This document shows, one piece after another, positions 1 to 8,811 of a stretch of 45,908 bases of DNA. Positions within the stretch are counted from its first letter, which is position 1. Every line of letters begins with the position of its first letter. Under the pieces are notes generated by a model. That model saw nothing but the letters and a program-made list of their open reading frames with translations. It ran no database searches and was not told the DNA's origin. This DNA comes from an uncultured Allobosea sp. (lineage in GTDB: Bacteria > Pseudomonadota > Alphaproteobacteria > Rhizobiales > Beijerinckiaceae): positions 73,231 through 119,138 of the forward strand of contig NZ_CAMFKW010000010.1 in NCBI RefSeq assembly GCF_945957345.1. The letters run 5' to 3'. The position numbers and the translations under genes were made by a program.

Positions 1-36
1 CGCCCGCCCCCCGAGCCAGCGACGACACAGCCGAGA

Positions 37-1221
37 ATGACCGCGACCCGCAATTCCCTCGACATCGCCAAGCCGCCCGCGGCGACACGCGTCGTCGCGG
101 CAATGTCCGGCGGCGTCGATTCCTCGGTGGTCGCGGCCCTGCTCAAGCGCGAAGGCTACGACGTCGTCGGCGTCACGCTCCAGCTGTACGATCACGGCGC
201 CGCCGTCCACCGCGCCGGCGCCTGCTGCGCCGGGCAGGATATCCATGACGCCCGCCGCGTCGCCGAGACGATCGGCATCCCGCATTACGTGCTCGACTAC
301 GAAAGCCGCTTCCGCGACGCGGTGATCGAGCGCTTCGCCGAAAGCTATCTCGCCGGCGAGACGCCGATCCCCTGCGTCGAGTGCAACCGGACCGTGAAGT
401 TCCGCGACCTGCTGGATCTCGCCAAGGAACTCGGCGCCGACGCCCTGGCGACCGGCCATTACGTGCTCAGCCGCGATCTCGGTGATGGCCATCGCGGCCT
501 GTTCCGCGCGGCCGACATGAGCCGCGACCAGAGCTATTTCCTCTACGCCACGACGCAGGAGCAGCTCGACCTGCTGCGCTTCCCGCTCGGCCATATCGAC
601 AAGACGCAGACCCGCGCGCTCGCGGCCGAGCTCGGCCTCGCCATCGCCGACAAGCCCGACAGCCAGGATATCTGCTTCGTGCCGAACGGCCGCTATGCCG
701 AGGTCATCGAGCGGTTGAAGCCGGGCGCCGCCCGCCCCGGCGACATCGTCCATCTCGACGGCCGCATCCTCGGCCATCACGACGGCGTGCTGCATTACAC
801 CGTCGGCCAGCGCAAGGGCTTGGGTATCAGCGCCAGCGAGCCGCTTTACGTCCTGCGCCTCGACGCCGACGACGCCCGTGTCATCGTCGGCCCGCGCGAG
901 GCGCTGAGCGTCCGCGAAATCCGCCTGCGGGACCTCAACTGGCTCGGAGAGGTGTCGCTCGACGCCCTTCCTTCGGAGGGGCTCGACGTCGCCGTGCGCG
1001 TGCGCTCGACCCGTGCGCCGCGCGAGGCACGCCTGTTCCGCGACGCCGACGGCCTGCGCATCGAACTCGCCAGCGACGAGGAAGGCGTTTCGCCGGGTCA
1101 GGCCTGCGTGATCTATGCCGATGCCGGCCCCGGCTCCCGCGTCCTTGGCGGCGGCACCATCCTGCGGCGCCCGCTCGCCCTGCCGGCCGCGCCCGCGCCG
1201 GCCGCCCTCGCCCTGTCCTGA
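37..1221 (+). CDS. mnmA: tRNA-specific 2-thiouridylase MnmA
   Basis: Cytoplasmic enzyme that thiolates U34 of tRNAs for Lys, Glu and Gln, using ATP and sulfur relayed from a persulfide carrier. The 394-residue length is normal. The N-terminal PP-loop SGGVDSS lies at residues 24-30. The two catalytic cysteines are visible as Cys116 in PCVECN and Cys213 in [10 protein letters not shown], followed by the C-terminal beta-barrel region containing [12 protein letters not shown]. The ATG at 37 is the first start available in the window; the roughly 20 residues before the PP-loop vary in this family, so the true start could be slightly different. It is followed 38 bases later by a methyltransferase gene on the same strand. 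The proline- and alanine-rich last 20 residues are unlikely to be structured. Identification is secure. Confidence 0.97.
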   Translation: MTATRNSLDIAKPPAATRVVAAMSGGVDSSVVAALLKREGYDVVGVTLQLYDHGAAVHRAGACCAGQDIHDARRVAETIGIPHYVLDYESRFRDAVIERFAESYLAGETPIPCVECNRTVKFRDLLDLAKELGADALATGHYVLSRDLGDGHRGLFRAADMSRDQSYFLYATTQEQLDLLRFPLGHIDKTQTRALAAELGLAIADKPDSQDICFVPNGRYAEVIERLKPGAARPGDIVHLDGRILGHHDGVLHYTVGQRKGLGISASEPLYVLRLDADDARVIVGPREALSVREIRLRDLNWLGEVSLDALPSEGLDVAVRVRSTRAPREARLFRDADGLRIELASDEEGVSPGQACVIYADAGPGSRVLGGGTILRRPLALPAAPAPAALALS

Positions 1222-1259
1222 TCGCTCAGGCTTCGCTCTTCCGTTCGGATTTCAGACCC

Positions 1260-1916
1260 ATGCCGGTGACCTACGATCTCGACGGCCAAAAGCGCGCCTA
1301 CGCGACCTGGGCCAAGTTTTACGACCGGATCTACCAGAACATGCTGGCGCGCCCGCAACGCGAGGCGGTGGAAGCGGCCTGCGCCTGCGGGCCGGACATC
1401 CTGGAGATCGGCGTCGGCACCGGGCTCACCCTCTCCTATTTCACGCCCGATTCCCGCGTACTCGGCGCTGACCTGTCGCTCGACATGCTGAAGGTCGCCC
1501 ATCGCAAGGTCGAGAGCCAGAAGCTCGACCATGTCCACGGCTTGATGGTGATGGATGCCTGCCGGCTCGGCTTCGGCGACGAACGCTTCGACGCGGTCAC
1601 TGCCCAGTTCGTCATCACGCTCGTCCCCAATCCCGAGCAGGCCCTCGCCGAAATGGACCGTGTCCTGAAGCCCGGCGGGGAGATCATCATCTCCAGCCGG
1701 CTCGTCGACGATGGCGGCCTGCTGGCGCCGTTCTGGAGCGCGGTCGCGCCGCTCTCGAAGGCGATCGGCTGGAGCTCCGACTTCAAGGTCAGCCGCCTGA
1801 CAGAGTGGGCGAAGGCGACGGGCCGCTACGAGACGGTCCATGTCGGGCGCGGCTATTTCAAGGTCGTCCGGCTGCGCAAGCATGCTTCTGCCGATAACGC
1901 GCAATCCAAGGCTTGA
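1260..1916 (+). CDS. Class I SAM-dependent methyltransferase, PmtA-like phospholipid N-methyltransferase
   Basis: A 218-residue SAM methyltransferase. Motif I is LEIGVGTGLTLSYF near residues 46-59, an acidic residue follows in VLGADLSLDML, and the post-I region DAVTAQFVITLVPNPEQAL and motif ALAEMDRVLKPGGEIIISSR are all present. Overall length and sequence pattern resemble the Rhodobacter-type phosphatidylethanolamine N-methyltransferases that make phosphatidylcholine in alphaproteobacteria. That substrate assignment is from family resemblance, as no residue visible here proves it; a ubiquinone/menaquinone-type methyltransferase is the main alternative. No signal peptide or membrane segment is evident, so it would act at the inner face of the membrane. 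The ATG at 1260 has only a weak ribosome site. Confidence 0.8.
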   Translation: MPVTYDLDGQKRAYATWAKFYDRIYQNMLARPQREAVEAACACGPDILEIGVGTGLTLSYFTPDSRVLGADLSLDMLKVAHRKVESQKLDHVHGLMVMDACRLGFGDERFDAVTAQFVITLVPNPEQALAEMDRVLKPGGEIIISSRLVDDGGLLAPFWSAVAPLSKAIGWSSDFKVSRLTEWAKATGRYETVHVGRGYFKVVRLRKHASADNAQSKA

Positions 1917-1983
1917 CGCGGCCCCGGCGCGACCCCTATATCGCGCCTCGAAGACGAGCCGGCTCTGCCGGCCTCGGCCCTGT

Positions 1984-2060
1984 GGCGGGGTAGCTCAGCT
2001 GGTTAGAGCAGCGGAATCATAATCCGCGTGTCGGGGGTTCAAGTCCCTCTCCCGCTACCA
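1984..2060 (+). tRNA. tRNA with CAU anticodon, probably elongator tRNA-Met
   Basis: A complete 77-base cloverleaf. Acceptor 1984-1990 pairs with 2050-2056 (first and last pairs are G-U), D arm 1993-2009, anticodon stem 2011-2015/2023-2027 with loop ATCATAA and anticodon CAT at 2018-2020, five-base variable region, T arm 2033-2049 with TTCAAGT loop, discriminator A2057 and encoded CCA 2058-2060. The CAU anticodon leaves elongator Met or lysidine-modified Ile2 possible. The GCTCAGCTGGTTAGAGC D arm and layout fit elongator Met, and initiator identity is unlikely because the G-C triplets of the initiator anticodon stem are absent. Confidence 0.93.
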
Positions 2061-2067
2061 CTTTCTC

Positions 2068-2097
2068 TCTTGAACCTCCGATCGCGTTCAAGATTCT
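2068..2097 (+). terminator. Hairpin just downstream of the tRNA, possible terminator
   Basis: Perfect 8-base inverted repeat TCTTGAAC (2068-2075) and GTTCAAGA (2086-2093) with a 10-base loop, starting 7 bases after the tRNA CCA end and followed by a short T-containing stretch. Position favours a tRNA transcript terminator, but the U-run is poor. A second hairpin, CCTGCGGG/CCCGCAGG at 2130-2156, lies further downstream. Confidence 0.45.
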
Positions 2098-2218
2098 GAA
2101 TTATATCGATATTTTCAGAGCGCCCCGCGCCTGCGGGCTGTGAGTTATCCCGCAGGGCCACCTCAAACCGGGTCCTCTCCTTTTCGAGACTTCGCGTAGC
2201 CGATCGCATCCTTCCCGT

Positions 2219-2824
2219 TCAGCGACAATCGGCGCTGCCCTCTGCGTTCAGCCCCTCGCTGCTGCGCCCGAAGCTGGCGCTCGTCACGCCGCCGTCACGG
2301 ACGATCCGGATGACGTAGATGCTGTCGAAGTCGCGCCCAGACCATTTGCCGACCAGCCCCGGGTCGCCGCCGCCATGTTCGATGAGATCGCGGGCAAGCT
2401 TCACGAGCTTCTTATGCTCCCAGGCGACGAGCAGCGTAGCCCCCCGATAATGTGGCGACAGCAGTTCCCTCCTGAGATCTCCAGTCTCCTTGTAGCCGAA
2501 GCGCGTATCGACAGCGGTGCCGGTCGCCTTCGACAGAGGCGTCACCGTTTCGAGCGGACGCAGATAGCGATATTTGACGCCGTCATCCTTCTTCATCTGA
2601 TCTGGATCGGGGGCGAAGATCGCGTCGAAACGGCCGAACTGCTTCGTCAGCGCCGCAGGCAGCGCGTTCGCCCTGTTCAATCCATGGCAATCGAGTCGTC
2701 CCTCGCCGCCCGGCGGCTTCTCGCCATGGCGGATCAGCACGATCGTTTCGGTCGTCGCCGGGAAGGCCTGCCCCGCGCTGCCAAGGAAAGATACGAGAGC
2801 AATGAAGATCGGAACCGTTCGCAT
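2219..2824 (-). CDS. Histidine phosphatase superfamily protein, exported
   Basis: A 201-residue protein with an N-terminal signal peptide (MRTVPIFIALVSFLGSAGQA) followed by VLIRHGEKPPGG, the RHG phosphohistidine motif of the phosphoglycerate-mutase-like superfamily; a downstream histidine in LVAWEHKKL fits the second catalytic His. It should act in the periplasm as a phosphomonoesterase of unknown substrate. An upstream ATG at 2851 exists in frame, but the ATG at 2824 is preceded by AGAGGTG at good spacing and begins the signal peptide directly, so I chose it. It lies 317 bases downstream of the importer operon on the same strand; a shared transcript is possible but not shown. A second phosphatase heads that operon, which makes a link to phosphate-ester use attractive. 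Confidence 0.82.
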   Translation of the reverse strand: MRTVPIFIALVSFLGSAGQAFPATTETIVLIRHGEKPPGGEGRLDCHGLNRANALPAALTKQFGRFDAIFAPDPDQMKKDDGVKYRYLRPLETVTPLSKATGTAVDTRFGYKETGDLRRELLSPHYRGATLLVAWEHKKLVKLARDLIEHGGGDPGLVGKWSGRDFDSIYVIRIVRDGGVTSASFGRSSEGLNAEGSADCR

Positions 2825-3141
2825 TATCGCACCTCTGTCCGGTCCGCTCATGCCATGCGGCCTCGGTGCCTATTGGTAGCGCCGCGGAAAATCAGAAAAA
2901 AGGCAGAGCTTGATGAGAACTCATGGCTTTGGCGTGCCGCGTCAATGCCGGAGACATCCGAGGCTCAATCTCGAACGCAATGCAGGCACGCATCCGCGCC
3001 TTCGAGCGGATCGCCTTGCAGGAAGCCGCAATCGTCGATGGGGAACCGACGTGCTTGCTCGGTCTTCCAGCCCGCGGTCGATCAATGTCCGATCCACCGC
3101 GGTGCTGTCGAGCGCTTGTTGGAGGCAAAAGGAGGGTGAGC
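2825..3141. other. Gene-free interval, no recognised content
   Basis: 317 bases between the histidine phosphatase start and the binding-protein stop. Open frames cross it on both strands (for example + from 2923), but none resembles a known family and none has a convincing ribosome site. A short inverted repeat ATGAG-AA-CTCAT lies near 2910. It should hold the phosphatase promoter; I could not identify it. A decayed gene remnant is possible. Confidence 0.4.
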
Positions 3142-4140
3142 CTATTTGGTCGCGGTGCCGTAGGACTGCCAGCGCTTGAGGAACTCGTCGCGCTTGGCAG
3201 CGGCCTCGTCCTCGTCGATGGCGAAGATCTTGACGCTGTCGAGGGCCGGCAATTCGACATGCTTGGAGACGTCGATGTCGCTCCGGCTCGGCCGGCGGAA
3301 GGCGTTTTCCAGCAAGGCGATCTGCGCCTCCTTCGACAGCATCAGGTCATAGGCCGCCCTGGCGGCGGCGCCGGCCGGGGCGCCCTTGACCAGGACCTGG
3401 AATTCCGGCGTCGAGAACGTGCCCTCGGCCGGGTAGAGCAGTGAGATCTCGCGCTGGCCGCCGGCGACATAGGCGTAGGCATTGCCCTCGAATGTCAGCC
3501 CTACCGCATATTCGCCCTGGCCGACGGCACGCAGCACGGTCGAGGCTGCACTGGAGACGATCAGGTTCGCGGCGAGCGCCTTCAAGCCCTCCGGTCCCAT
3601 CAGCTTGCCGACGCCCCAGAGGATGGTGAAGGCGGTCGAGCTGTTGGTGGGATCGGCGATGATGATCTTGCCCTTGAAGGCAGGGTCGACCAGATCCTTC
3701 CAGGTCTTGGGTGCCGGCTTCCCGCCGAGCTGGTTCTTGTTGATCATCGCGACGACGACCTGGAGGTTCGAGGCGGTCCAGAGGTTCTCGGGATGACGCA
3801 GCGCTGCCGGGATCTTGGCTGCTTCCGGCGAGGCGTAGGGCTCGTAGAGCTGCTTGAAGGCGCCGAGCGTATTGGCGCTGGAGCTCCAGAAGATGTCGGC
3901 CTGAGGCTTGGCGGCCTCGGCCTCGATGCGGCGCAGCAGCTGGCCTGAGCCGCCGGTGATCGTGCTGATCTTGAGGTTGGGCTGCTTCTCCTTGACGACG
4001 CCGAGCACGGCATCGACCGACTGGGCATTGTTCGACGTATAGAGCACCACAGTGCCCGAGGCGTTCTGCGCGAATGCGGGTGCGGCGGCCATGCCGGCAA
4101 GGCCGGCGAGCACGGTGCGGCGGTCGATCAGATGGGTCAT
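3142..4140 (-). CDS. ABC importer periplasmic binding protein, FbpA/AfuA-like
   Basis: A 332-residue extracellular solute-binding protein. It has an export signal with RR near the start (MTHLIDRRTVLAGLAGMAAA) ending at AFA-Q, then VVLYTSNNAQSVDAV and the FbpA-family segments TGGSGQLLRRIEAEAAKPQADIFW-like and FKGKIIIADPTNSSTAF. The adjacent tyrosine pair that holds ferric iron in FbpA is not present: there is no YY anywhere in the protein. That argues against iron and leaves AfuA-type sugar phosphates, phosphonates or another anion. It is the last gene of the leftward importer operon, 74 bases after the permease, with a good ribosome site (AAAGGAA). Family is secure; the ligand is inferred. 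Confidence 0.88.
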   Translation of the reverse strand: MTHLIDRRTVLAGLAGMAAAPAFAQNASGTVVLYTSNNAQSVDAVLGVVKEKQPNLKISTITGGSGQLLRRIEAEAAKPQADIFWSSSANTLGAFKQLYEPYASPEAAKIPAALRHPENLWTASNLQVVVAMINKNQLGGKPAPKTWKDLVDPAFKGKIIIADPTNSSTAFTILWGVGKLMGPEGLKALAANLIVSSAASTVLRAVGQGEYAVGLTFEGNAYAYVAGGQREISLLYPAEGTFSTPEFQVLVKGAPAGAAARAAYDLMLSKEAQIALLENAFRRPSRSDIDVSKHVELPALDSVKIFAIDEDEAAAKRDEFLKRWQSYGTATK

Positions 4141-4214
4141 CGTCGTTCCTTTCTGTCCGCCTTCCCCTTCTGATCCGGGCGGCAGGCGGCGCCGGCCCGG
4201 CCGTGTTCGATGGT

Positions 4215-5855
4215 TCAGCTCTTCGAGGAGAACAGGTCGATCTTGAAGACGCGGGTCGCGACGATGATCGGGATCAGGATCACCGCGACCAGCACCAGGC
4301 CATAGGCCGAGGCCGGGGCCATCAGGTTGGAGTCGATCAGCTTGTAGATCTGAATCGGCATGGTCTCGCGCCCGCCGGAATAGACGATGATCGAGGCCGA
4401 GAGCTCGGCGACGGTGGTCGTCCAGGTCAGCACCGCGGCGGCGGCGACGGCCGGCAGCATCAGCGGCAGCACGACCTTGAAGAAGGTCGAGACCGGCGGC
4501 ACGCCGAGGCTGATCGAGGCCTCCTCGATCGAGTTGGGGATGTTGTAGAGCGTCGAGGAGGAGTTACGGATGCCGAAGGGCAACCGGCGCACGATATAGG
4601 CGAGCACGATGATGCTGGCCGTGCCCGTCAACGGCAGGAAGCCGATGTTGAAGGACATGATCAGGCCGATGCCGATGATCGTGCCGGAGAGCGCCAGCGG
4701 CAGCGCCGTCAGATAGTCGAGCGCGGGGGTCAGGATGTTGCGCTTCTTGACGATGAGATAGCTGACGATGGCCGAGAAGGTGATGCCGATTGCGGTGGCA
4801 GCCGCCGAATAGAGCAGCGTGTTGATCACTGGGTCGGGCGCGATTTTCACAAGCCGCTCGACATGGGCGGTGGTCCATTCGCCCCAGCGCATCACCGGAC
4901 CGCGCGAGACCGTGAAGGCGCCGACGACGATCGAGCCAAGCGGCAGGAGCGAGACGATGACCAGGACGGCGGCGCTGAGGCCGATGAAAAGGCCGGGCAG
5001 GCCGCGCAGTTTCTCGGCACGCGCGCCACGCCCTTGCGTGACCTCGTGCCGGCCGCGCGCCACGATCCAGCGCTGGACGAAGAGCACGATCATAACGAGC
5101 GCGATCGAGACGGTGGCCAGCGTCGACTGCATCACCGGGTCGGAGCCGCCCTCGGCGACGGCCGCCTGATAGGTCAGGACCGAGAGCAATTGCACGCGGC
5201 TGCCGAGGATGGTGGCCGTGGCGAAATTGCCGACGACCAGCGTGAAGACCAGCAGCGCGCTTGCCAGGACCGAGGGCAGGACCACCGGCAGCATGACCTT
5301 GAGGCGCGAGCGGGCCGGCGAGGTGCCGAGGCTTTGGGCGGCCTCCTCGAGCTGGACGTCGAAGCCGCGGATGGCCGCCAGCGTGCCGATATAGGTGTAG
5401 GTGTAATAGGTGAAGGTCATCACCGTGATCAGGCCGGGCCAGCCGTAGAAGCTCGGCATGTCGATGCCGTGGCCGCCGAGCCAGCGGGTGATGAAGCCGT
5501 TATTGCCGAGCATCATCAGCCAGGTCTGGGCGGCGATGACCTCGGGGATGACGAGCGTGATCAACGGCAGCACCGCGACGATGCCCTTGCCGGGAAAGTC
5601 GAAGCGCGCCGTGAAATAGGCCAGCGGCACGCCGATCAGCGTCGTCGTCAGCGTCACGGCGATGCCGAGCACGATGGTGTTGACGATGGCGGCGAAATAT
5701 TTGGGATCGCCGGCGAGCGTCACCCAACCGTTGCGGCCGCCGCTGCCGATCGAGCCGGTCAGCACGTTGAGCAGCGGATAGAGCAGGAAGACGGCCAGGA
5801 TCGCCAACGCCAGCGCCGAGAGCCAGAACCAGATCGAGCGGAATTGCGGGCTCAT
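4215..5855 (-). CDS. ABC importer permease, fused two-domain FbpB/AfuB type
   Basis: A 546-residue inner-membrane permease with about 12 predicted membrane segments in two homologous halves. Each half carries an EAA loop that contacts the ATPase: EEAAQSLGTSPARSRLKVMLP in the first and EEASISLGVPPVSTFFKVVLP in the second. The tandem-duplicated layout is typical of the FbpB/AfuB group, where one polypeptide replaces a permease dimer. The start ATG overlaps the upstream ATPase stop by four bases (ATGA), indicating translational coupling, and the binding protein follows. Confidence 0.93.
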   Translation of the reverse strand: MSPQFRSIWFWLSALALAILAVFLLYPLLNVLTGSIGSGGRNGWVTLAGDPKYFAAIVNTIVLGIAVTLTTTLIGVPLAYFTARFDFPGKGIVAVLPLITLVIPEVIAAQTWLMMLGNNGFITRWLGGHGIDMPSFYGWPGLITVMTFTYYTYTYIGTLAAIRGFDVQLEEAAQSLGTSPARSRLKVMLPVVLPSVLASALLVFTLVVGNFATATILGSRVQLLSVLTYQAAVAEGGSDPVMQSTLATVSIALVMIVLFVQRWIVARGRHEVTQGRGARAEKLRGLPGLFIGLSAAVLVIVSLLPLGSIVVGAFTVSRGPVMRWGEWTTAHVERLVKIAPDPVINTLLYSAAATAIGITFSAIVSYLIVKKRNILTPALDYLTALPLALSGTIIGIGLIMSFNIGFLPLTGTASIIVLAYIVRRLPFGIRNSSSTLYNIPNSIEEASISLGVPPVSTFFKVVLPLMLPAVAAAAVLTWTTTVAELSASIIVYSGGRETMPIQIYKLIDSNLMAPASAYGLVLVAVILIPIIVATRVFKIDLFSSKS

Positions 5856-6910
5856 GACGCGAGCACCAGCGTGCGGGTGGGATCGAAGCCGAGGCCCACA
5901 GTCGCGCCGGGCTCGAAACGGTCATGGGCGCCGCTTTGCAGGTCGACCGCGAGCATGCGGCCGCTGTCGAGCGCGACCTGGTAGCTGGTCTTGCCGCCGA
6001 GATACTGGCGATGCGCGATGCGGGCCGGCAGCGTGTCGGCCGTGCCATGCTCGACCAGCAGAATATCCTCGGGACGGGCGACCAGCGTCGCCTTGCCGGC
6101 CGCGATAGCGGCCGGTGCGCGCGCCGCGATCGTGATGCCGTCGAGCGTGACGAGCCCGGTCTCTCCGGCCTGCCTGGCCCGCGTCTCGACCGCGATGATG
6201 TTGGCGCCGCCGACGAAATCCGCGACATAACCGGTGCGCGGCTCGCGATAAATCTGGGCGGGGGTGCCGACCTGCTCGAGCTGGCCCTGGTTCATCACGC
6301 CGATCCGGTCGGACATGGCGAGCGCCTCCTCCCGGTCATGGGTGACGAAGACCGTGGTGATCCTGGCCTCGCGTTGCAGCTCGACGATGGTCTCGCGCAC
6401 CTGGAGCCTGAGCTTGGCGTCGAGATTGGAGAGCGGCTCGTCCATCAGCAGCACCTTCGGCTGGATGACGAGAGCACGCGCCAGGGCGACGCGCTGGCGC
6501 TGGCCGCCCGACAGCGCAGCCGGATGGCGGGCGCCGAGATGACCGAGGCCGACGCGCTCCAGCGCCGCCTGGACCTTGGGCTTGATCGCGCTTTCCGCCT
6601 GCTTGCGGGCGCGCAGGCCATAGGCGACGTTGTCGAACACGGTCTTGTCGGGGAAGAGCGCGTAATCCTGGAAGCACATGCCGATATCGCGCTTGTGCGG
6701 CGGCAGATGCGTCACCTCCGTGCCGCCGAAGCGCATATGTCCGCGCTCGGCGGGGACGAAGCCGGCGATGGTGCGCAGAAGCGTGGTCTTGCCGCAGCCG
6801 GACGGTCCGAGCAGCGTGAAGAACGAGCCAGGCTCGATCGTCAGCGCCAGCCCGTCGATCACGCGCTGGCCACCATAGGCCACGGCCAAATCCTCAATGA
6901 CAATGCCCAT
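5852..6910 (-). CDS. ABC importer ATP-binding protein, FbpC/AfuC-like
   Basis: A 352-residue ATPase. Visible motifs are Walker A GPSGCGKTT, Q-loop in FQDYALFP, signature LSGGQRQR, Walker B VLLMDEPLSNLDA and switch His in VFVTHDREEA. The C-terminal third is a TOBE-type regulatory domain. The ATG at 6910, preceded by GAGGGG, is chosen over an in-frame upstream start at 7093 because the reading begins directly with the first beta strand (MGIVIEDLAVAYGG) and the upstream part would overlap the IMPase gene. It energises the fused permease next to it. Confidence 0.94.
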   Translation of the reverse strand: MGIVIEDLAVAYGGQRVIDGLALTIEPGSFFTLLGPSGCGKTTLLRTIAGFVPAERGHMRFGGTEVTHLPPHKRDIGMCFQDYALFPDKTVFDNVAYGLRARKQAESAIKPKVQAALERVGLGHLGARHPAALSGGQRQRVALARALVIQPKVLLMDEPLSNLDAKLRLQVRETIVELQREARITTVFVTHDREEALAMSDRIGVMNQGQLEQVGTPAQIYREPRTGYVADFVGGANIIAVETRARQAGETGLVTLDGITIAARAPAAIAAGKATLVARPEDILLVEHGTADTLPARIAHRQYLGGKTSYQVALDSGRMLAVDLQSGAHDRFEPGATVGLGFDPTRTLVLAS

Positions 6911-6981
6911 CTGGTCGTCCCCTCTCAACTGAAAGCTCCGGCGGATCGGCGCCGTCTCGGAGCGGATGTTCCGTGGCCGGC

Positions 6982-7776
6982 TCAGCGCTTCATGGCTTGC
7001 TCGACGAGGCGCAGCATCTCGCGGTGACGGGCCGGATCGCCGGCCGCCATGATGCGCTTGCCCGTCTTGTGGTCGACCGGGCGCCCTTCCCAATCGGTGA
7101 TGACACCGCCGGCGCCTTCGATGATCGGGCGGAAGGGCGCGAAATCCCAGAGCTTCAGCCGCGTGTCGAAGGCGGCGTCGGTGCGCCCCGAGGCCAGCAG
7201 GCCGAAGCTCATGCAGGCGCCGCCCCAGATGCGCCAGGCCGTCGCGGCGCGCATGGCGTCGAGCGCGGGCGTTTCTTCCGCGTCGAAGAAGTCGGGATTG
7301 CTGGCGGAGAGGATGGCCTCACCGAGCGTCCCGCAGGCGCGGGTGCGGCAGGGGCGGCCATTATGCGTGGTCGGGCTGCCCTTGACGCCGATCCAGCGGT
7401 CGCCGGTGATCGGATGGTCGATGATCCCCAGGATCGGCTCGCCTTCCTGCATGAGGGCGATCAGCGAGCCGTAGACTGGCAGGCCGGCGATGAAGGCGGC
7501 TGTGCCATCGATCGGATCGAGCACCCAGACCAGATCGGCATCGCCAGCCGAGGGAGCCTCCTCCTCGCCGATGATACCGTGGCCCGGGAAGCGATCCGCC
7601 AGCATCTCGCGCATGCGCCGCTCTATGCGGGCGTCGAGCGCGGTGACGAAACTCTTGTCGGACTTGACCTCGACATCGGGGCGCACGGTTGCGGCTTCGC
7701 GCAGGATCGAACCGCTTTCCATCGCGAGCTGGATGGCAAAGGCCAGCCACTCAGCATGATTGTCCCCGCTTTGCAT
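6982..7776 (-). CDS. Inositol-monophosphatase family phosphatase, HisN-like
   Basis: A 264-residue Mg-dependent phosphatase. Metal-site motifs are GIIGEEEAP, DPIDGTAAFIAGLP and the C-terminal WDFAPFRPIIEGAGG. Sequence is closest to the histidinol-phosphatase/IMPase branch, but the gene sits at the head of an ABC importer operon, not with histidine genes, so a role in dephosphorylating an imported phosphate ester is an alternative. The start at 7776 gives the usual family length; an in-frame ATG at 7812 is possible. It is divergent from a DeoR-type regulator across a 142-base region that contains repeated operator-like sequence. Confidence 0.85.
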   Translation of the reverse strand: MQSGDNHAEWLAFAIQLAMESGSILREAATVRPDVEVKSDKSFVTALDARIERRMREMLADRFPGHGIIGEEEAPSAGDADLVWVLDPIDGTAAFIAGLPVYGSLIALMQEGEPILGIIDHPITGDRWIGVKGSPTTHNGRPCRTRACGTLGEAILSASNPDFFDAEETPALDAMRAATAWRIWGGACMSFGLLASGRTDAAFDTRLKLWDFAPFRPIIEGAGGVITDWEGRPVDHKTGKRIMAAGDPARHREMLRLVEQAMKR

Positions 7777-7813
7777 TCGCCATCCCCGCTGTCTCTGGAG
7801 ACGGCTTAGCATT

Positions 7814-7843
7814 TGTGGATATATGTGGCAATGTGGATTTATG
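7814..7843. promoter_or_regulatory. Candidate DeoR-type operator: AT-rich direct repeat
   Basis: TGTGGATATATG (7814-7825) and TGTGGATTTATG (7832-7843) match at 11 of 12 positions with 18-base periodicity, in the region between the divergent IMPase operon and the DeoR gene. DeoR-family repressors commonly bind repeated sites near their own promoter, so this is the likely control site of both transcripts. It is one of the few AT-rich stretches in the surrounding DNA. Confidence 0.55.
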
Positions 7844-7918
7844 ACCGATTTATATCGATCGCTGTTGCGCCACCCTCGAGAGCGGTGCAATGAACCGGTT
7901 CGCAGGAGACGACAGCGC

Positions 7919-8695
7919 ATGTGGCAGGGTGAGAGAAAGCAGCGGATCCGCGCGCTTCTCGATACATTCGGCAGCGTTTCAGTCGAGCGGCTCGCCCAGG
8001 AATTCAGCGTTTCCCACGAATCGATCCGCCGCGATCTCGTCGCGATGGAGCAGGACGGTTCCTTGCGCCGGGTGCATGGTGGGGCCGTCAGTCTGCCGGC
8101 GGAGCAGGACGCGTCCTATGGCGCCCGCTCGACCGTCCGCCTGAAGGAGAAGCGCGCGATCGCACAGGCCGCAATGGCGCTGGTCAAGAGCGGCCAGACC
8201 CTGTTCCTCGATGGGGGAACGACGACGGCTGCCTTAGCCGAAGAGCTCAAGAGCGTTCCCGAACTGAACATCCTGACCAATTCCCTGGACGTCGCCACCA
8301 CCATGGCGTCGACGCAGCAGAGGATGGGCAGCCGGGTCTTCCTGCTGGGCGGCGCGATCGTCCACGAGCCGCCGGAGACCGGCGGCCCTTCGACGATCAA
8401 CGACATCTACCGCTTCAAGGCAGATCTCGCGCTGCTGTCGCCTTTCGGAGTCGACATCAAAGGCGGGGCGACCAATTTCTTCGAGCACACGGCCGAGATC
8501 GCACGAGCCATGGTCGCCAATACGACGAGCGTGGTCCTGATCGCCGACCATTCCAAGATCGGCGTCACCAGCCGCGTCCGCTTCTGCGAGCTCGATCGCG
8601 TGTCCGCTCTCGTCACGGACAGGAAGGCAAAAGCGCTGCCTGCACTGGCGGCTCTTTCGGGCATCGTCGGGCGCGTGATCGTTGCCGATGCCTAG
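7919..8695 (+). CDS. DeoR/GlpR-family transcriptional regulator
   Basis: A 258-residue repressor. The N-terminal helix-turn-helix VERLAQEFSVSHESIRRDL is followed by the family hallmark LRRVHGGAV. The C-terminal DeoRC sensor domain has FLDGGTTTAALAEEL and NILTNSLDVATTM, a fold that binds phosphorylated sugars or related intermediates. The ATG at 7919 is chosen over an in-frame ATG at 7760 because it has AGGAGA at proper spacing and starts 20 residues before the HTH, as is normal. It is divergent from the importer operon and probably controls it, which supports a phosphorylated or phosphorylatable ligand. Confidence 0.92.
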   Translation: MWQGERKQRIRALLDTFGSVSVERLAQEFSVSHESIRRDLVAMEQDGSLRRVHGGAVSLPAEQDASYGARSTVRLKEKRAIAQAAMALVKSGQTLFLDGGTTTAALAEELKSVPELNILTNSLDVATTMASTQQRMGSRVFLLGGAIVHEPPETGGPSTINDIYRFKADLALLSPFGVDIKGGATNFFEHTAEIARAMVANTTSVVLIADHSKIGVTSRVRFCELDRVSALVTDRKAKALPALAALSGIVGRVIVADA

Positions 8696-8811
8696 TGTAA
8701 CGAAACCTTCAGATTTCGCGCAACCAGGCTGGGTAGACCCCGTACCCTCAAAGCCTCTCCTTCAGGCAACCCTTCTACTTCTATCCGTGATGTTTCCACG
8801 ATCTCTGCGAT

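Noticed and set aside
1984..2060. tRNA as an integration site
   Set aside because: No integrase, no repeated tRNA 3' end in the window and no compositional shift beside it.
2923..3444. Plus-strand frame across the 2.8-3.1 kb gap
   Set aside because: No ribosome site or family pattern, and its second half runs antisense to the binding protein.
4074..5984. A 636-residue plus-strand frame full of Asp, Gly, Arg and Gln
   Set aside because: It mirrors the permease gene on the other strand, is low-complexity, and matches no family; GC-rich third positions create such long antisense frames.
3142..6910. Naming the importer a ferric iron system
   Set aside because: No tyrosine pair in the binding protein and the phosphatase/DeoR context argue otherwise.
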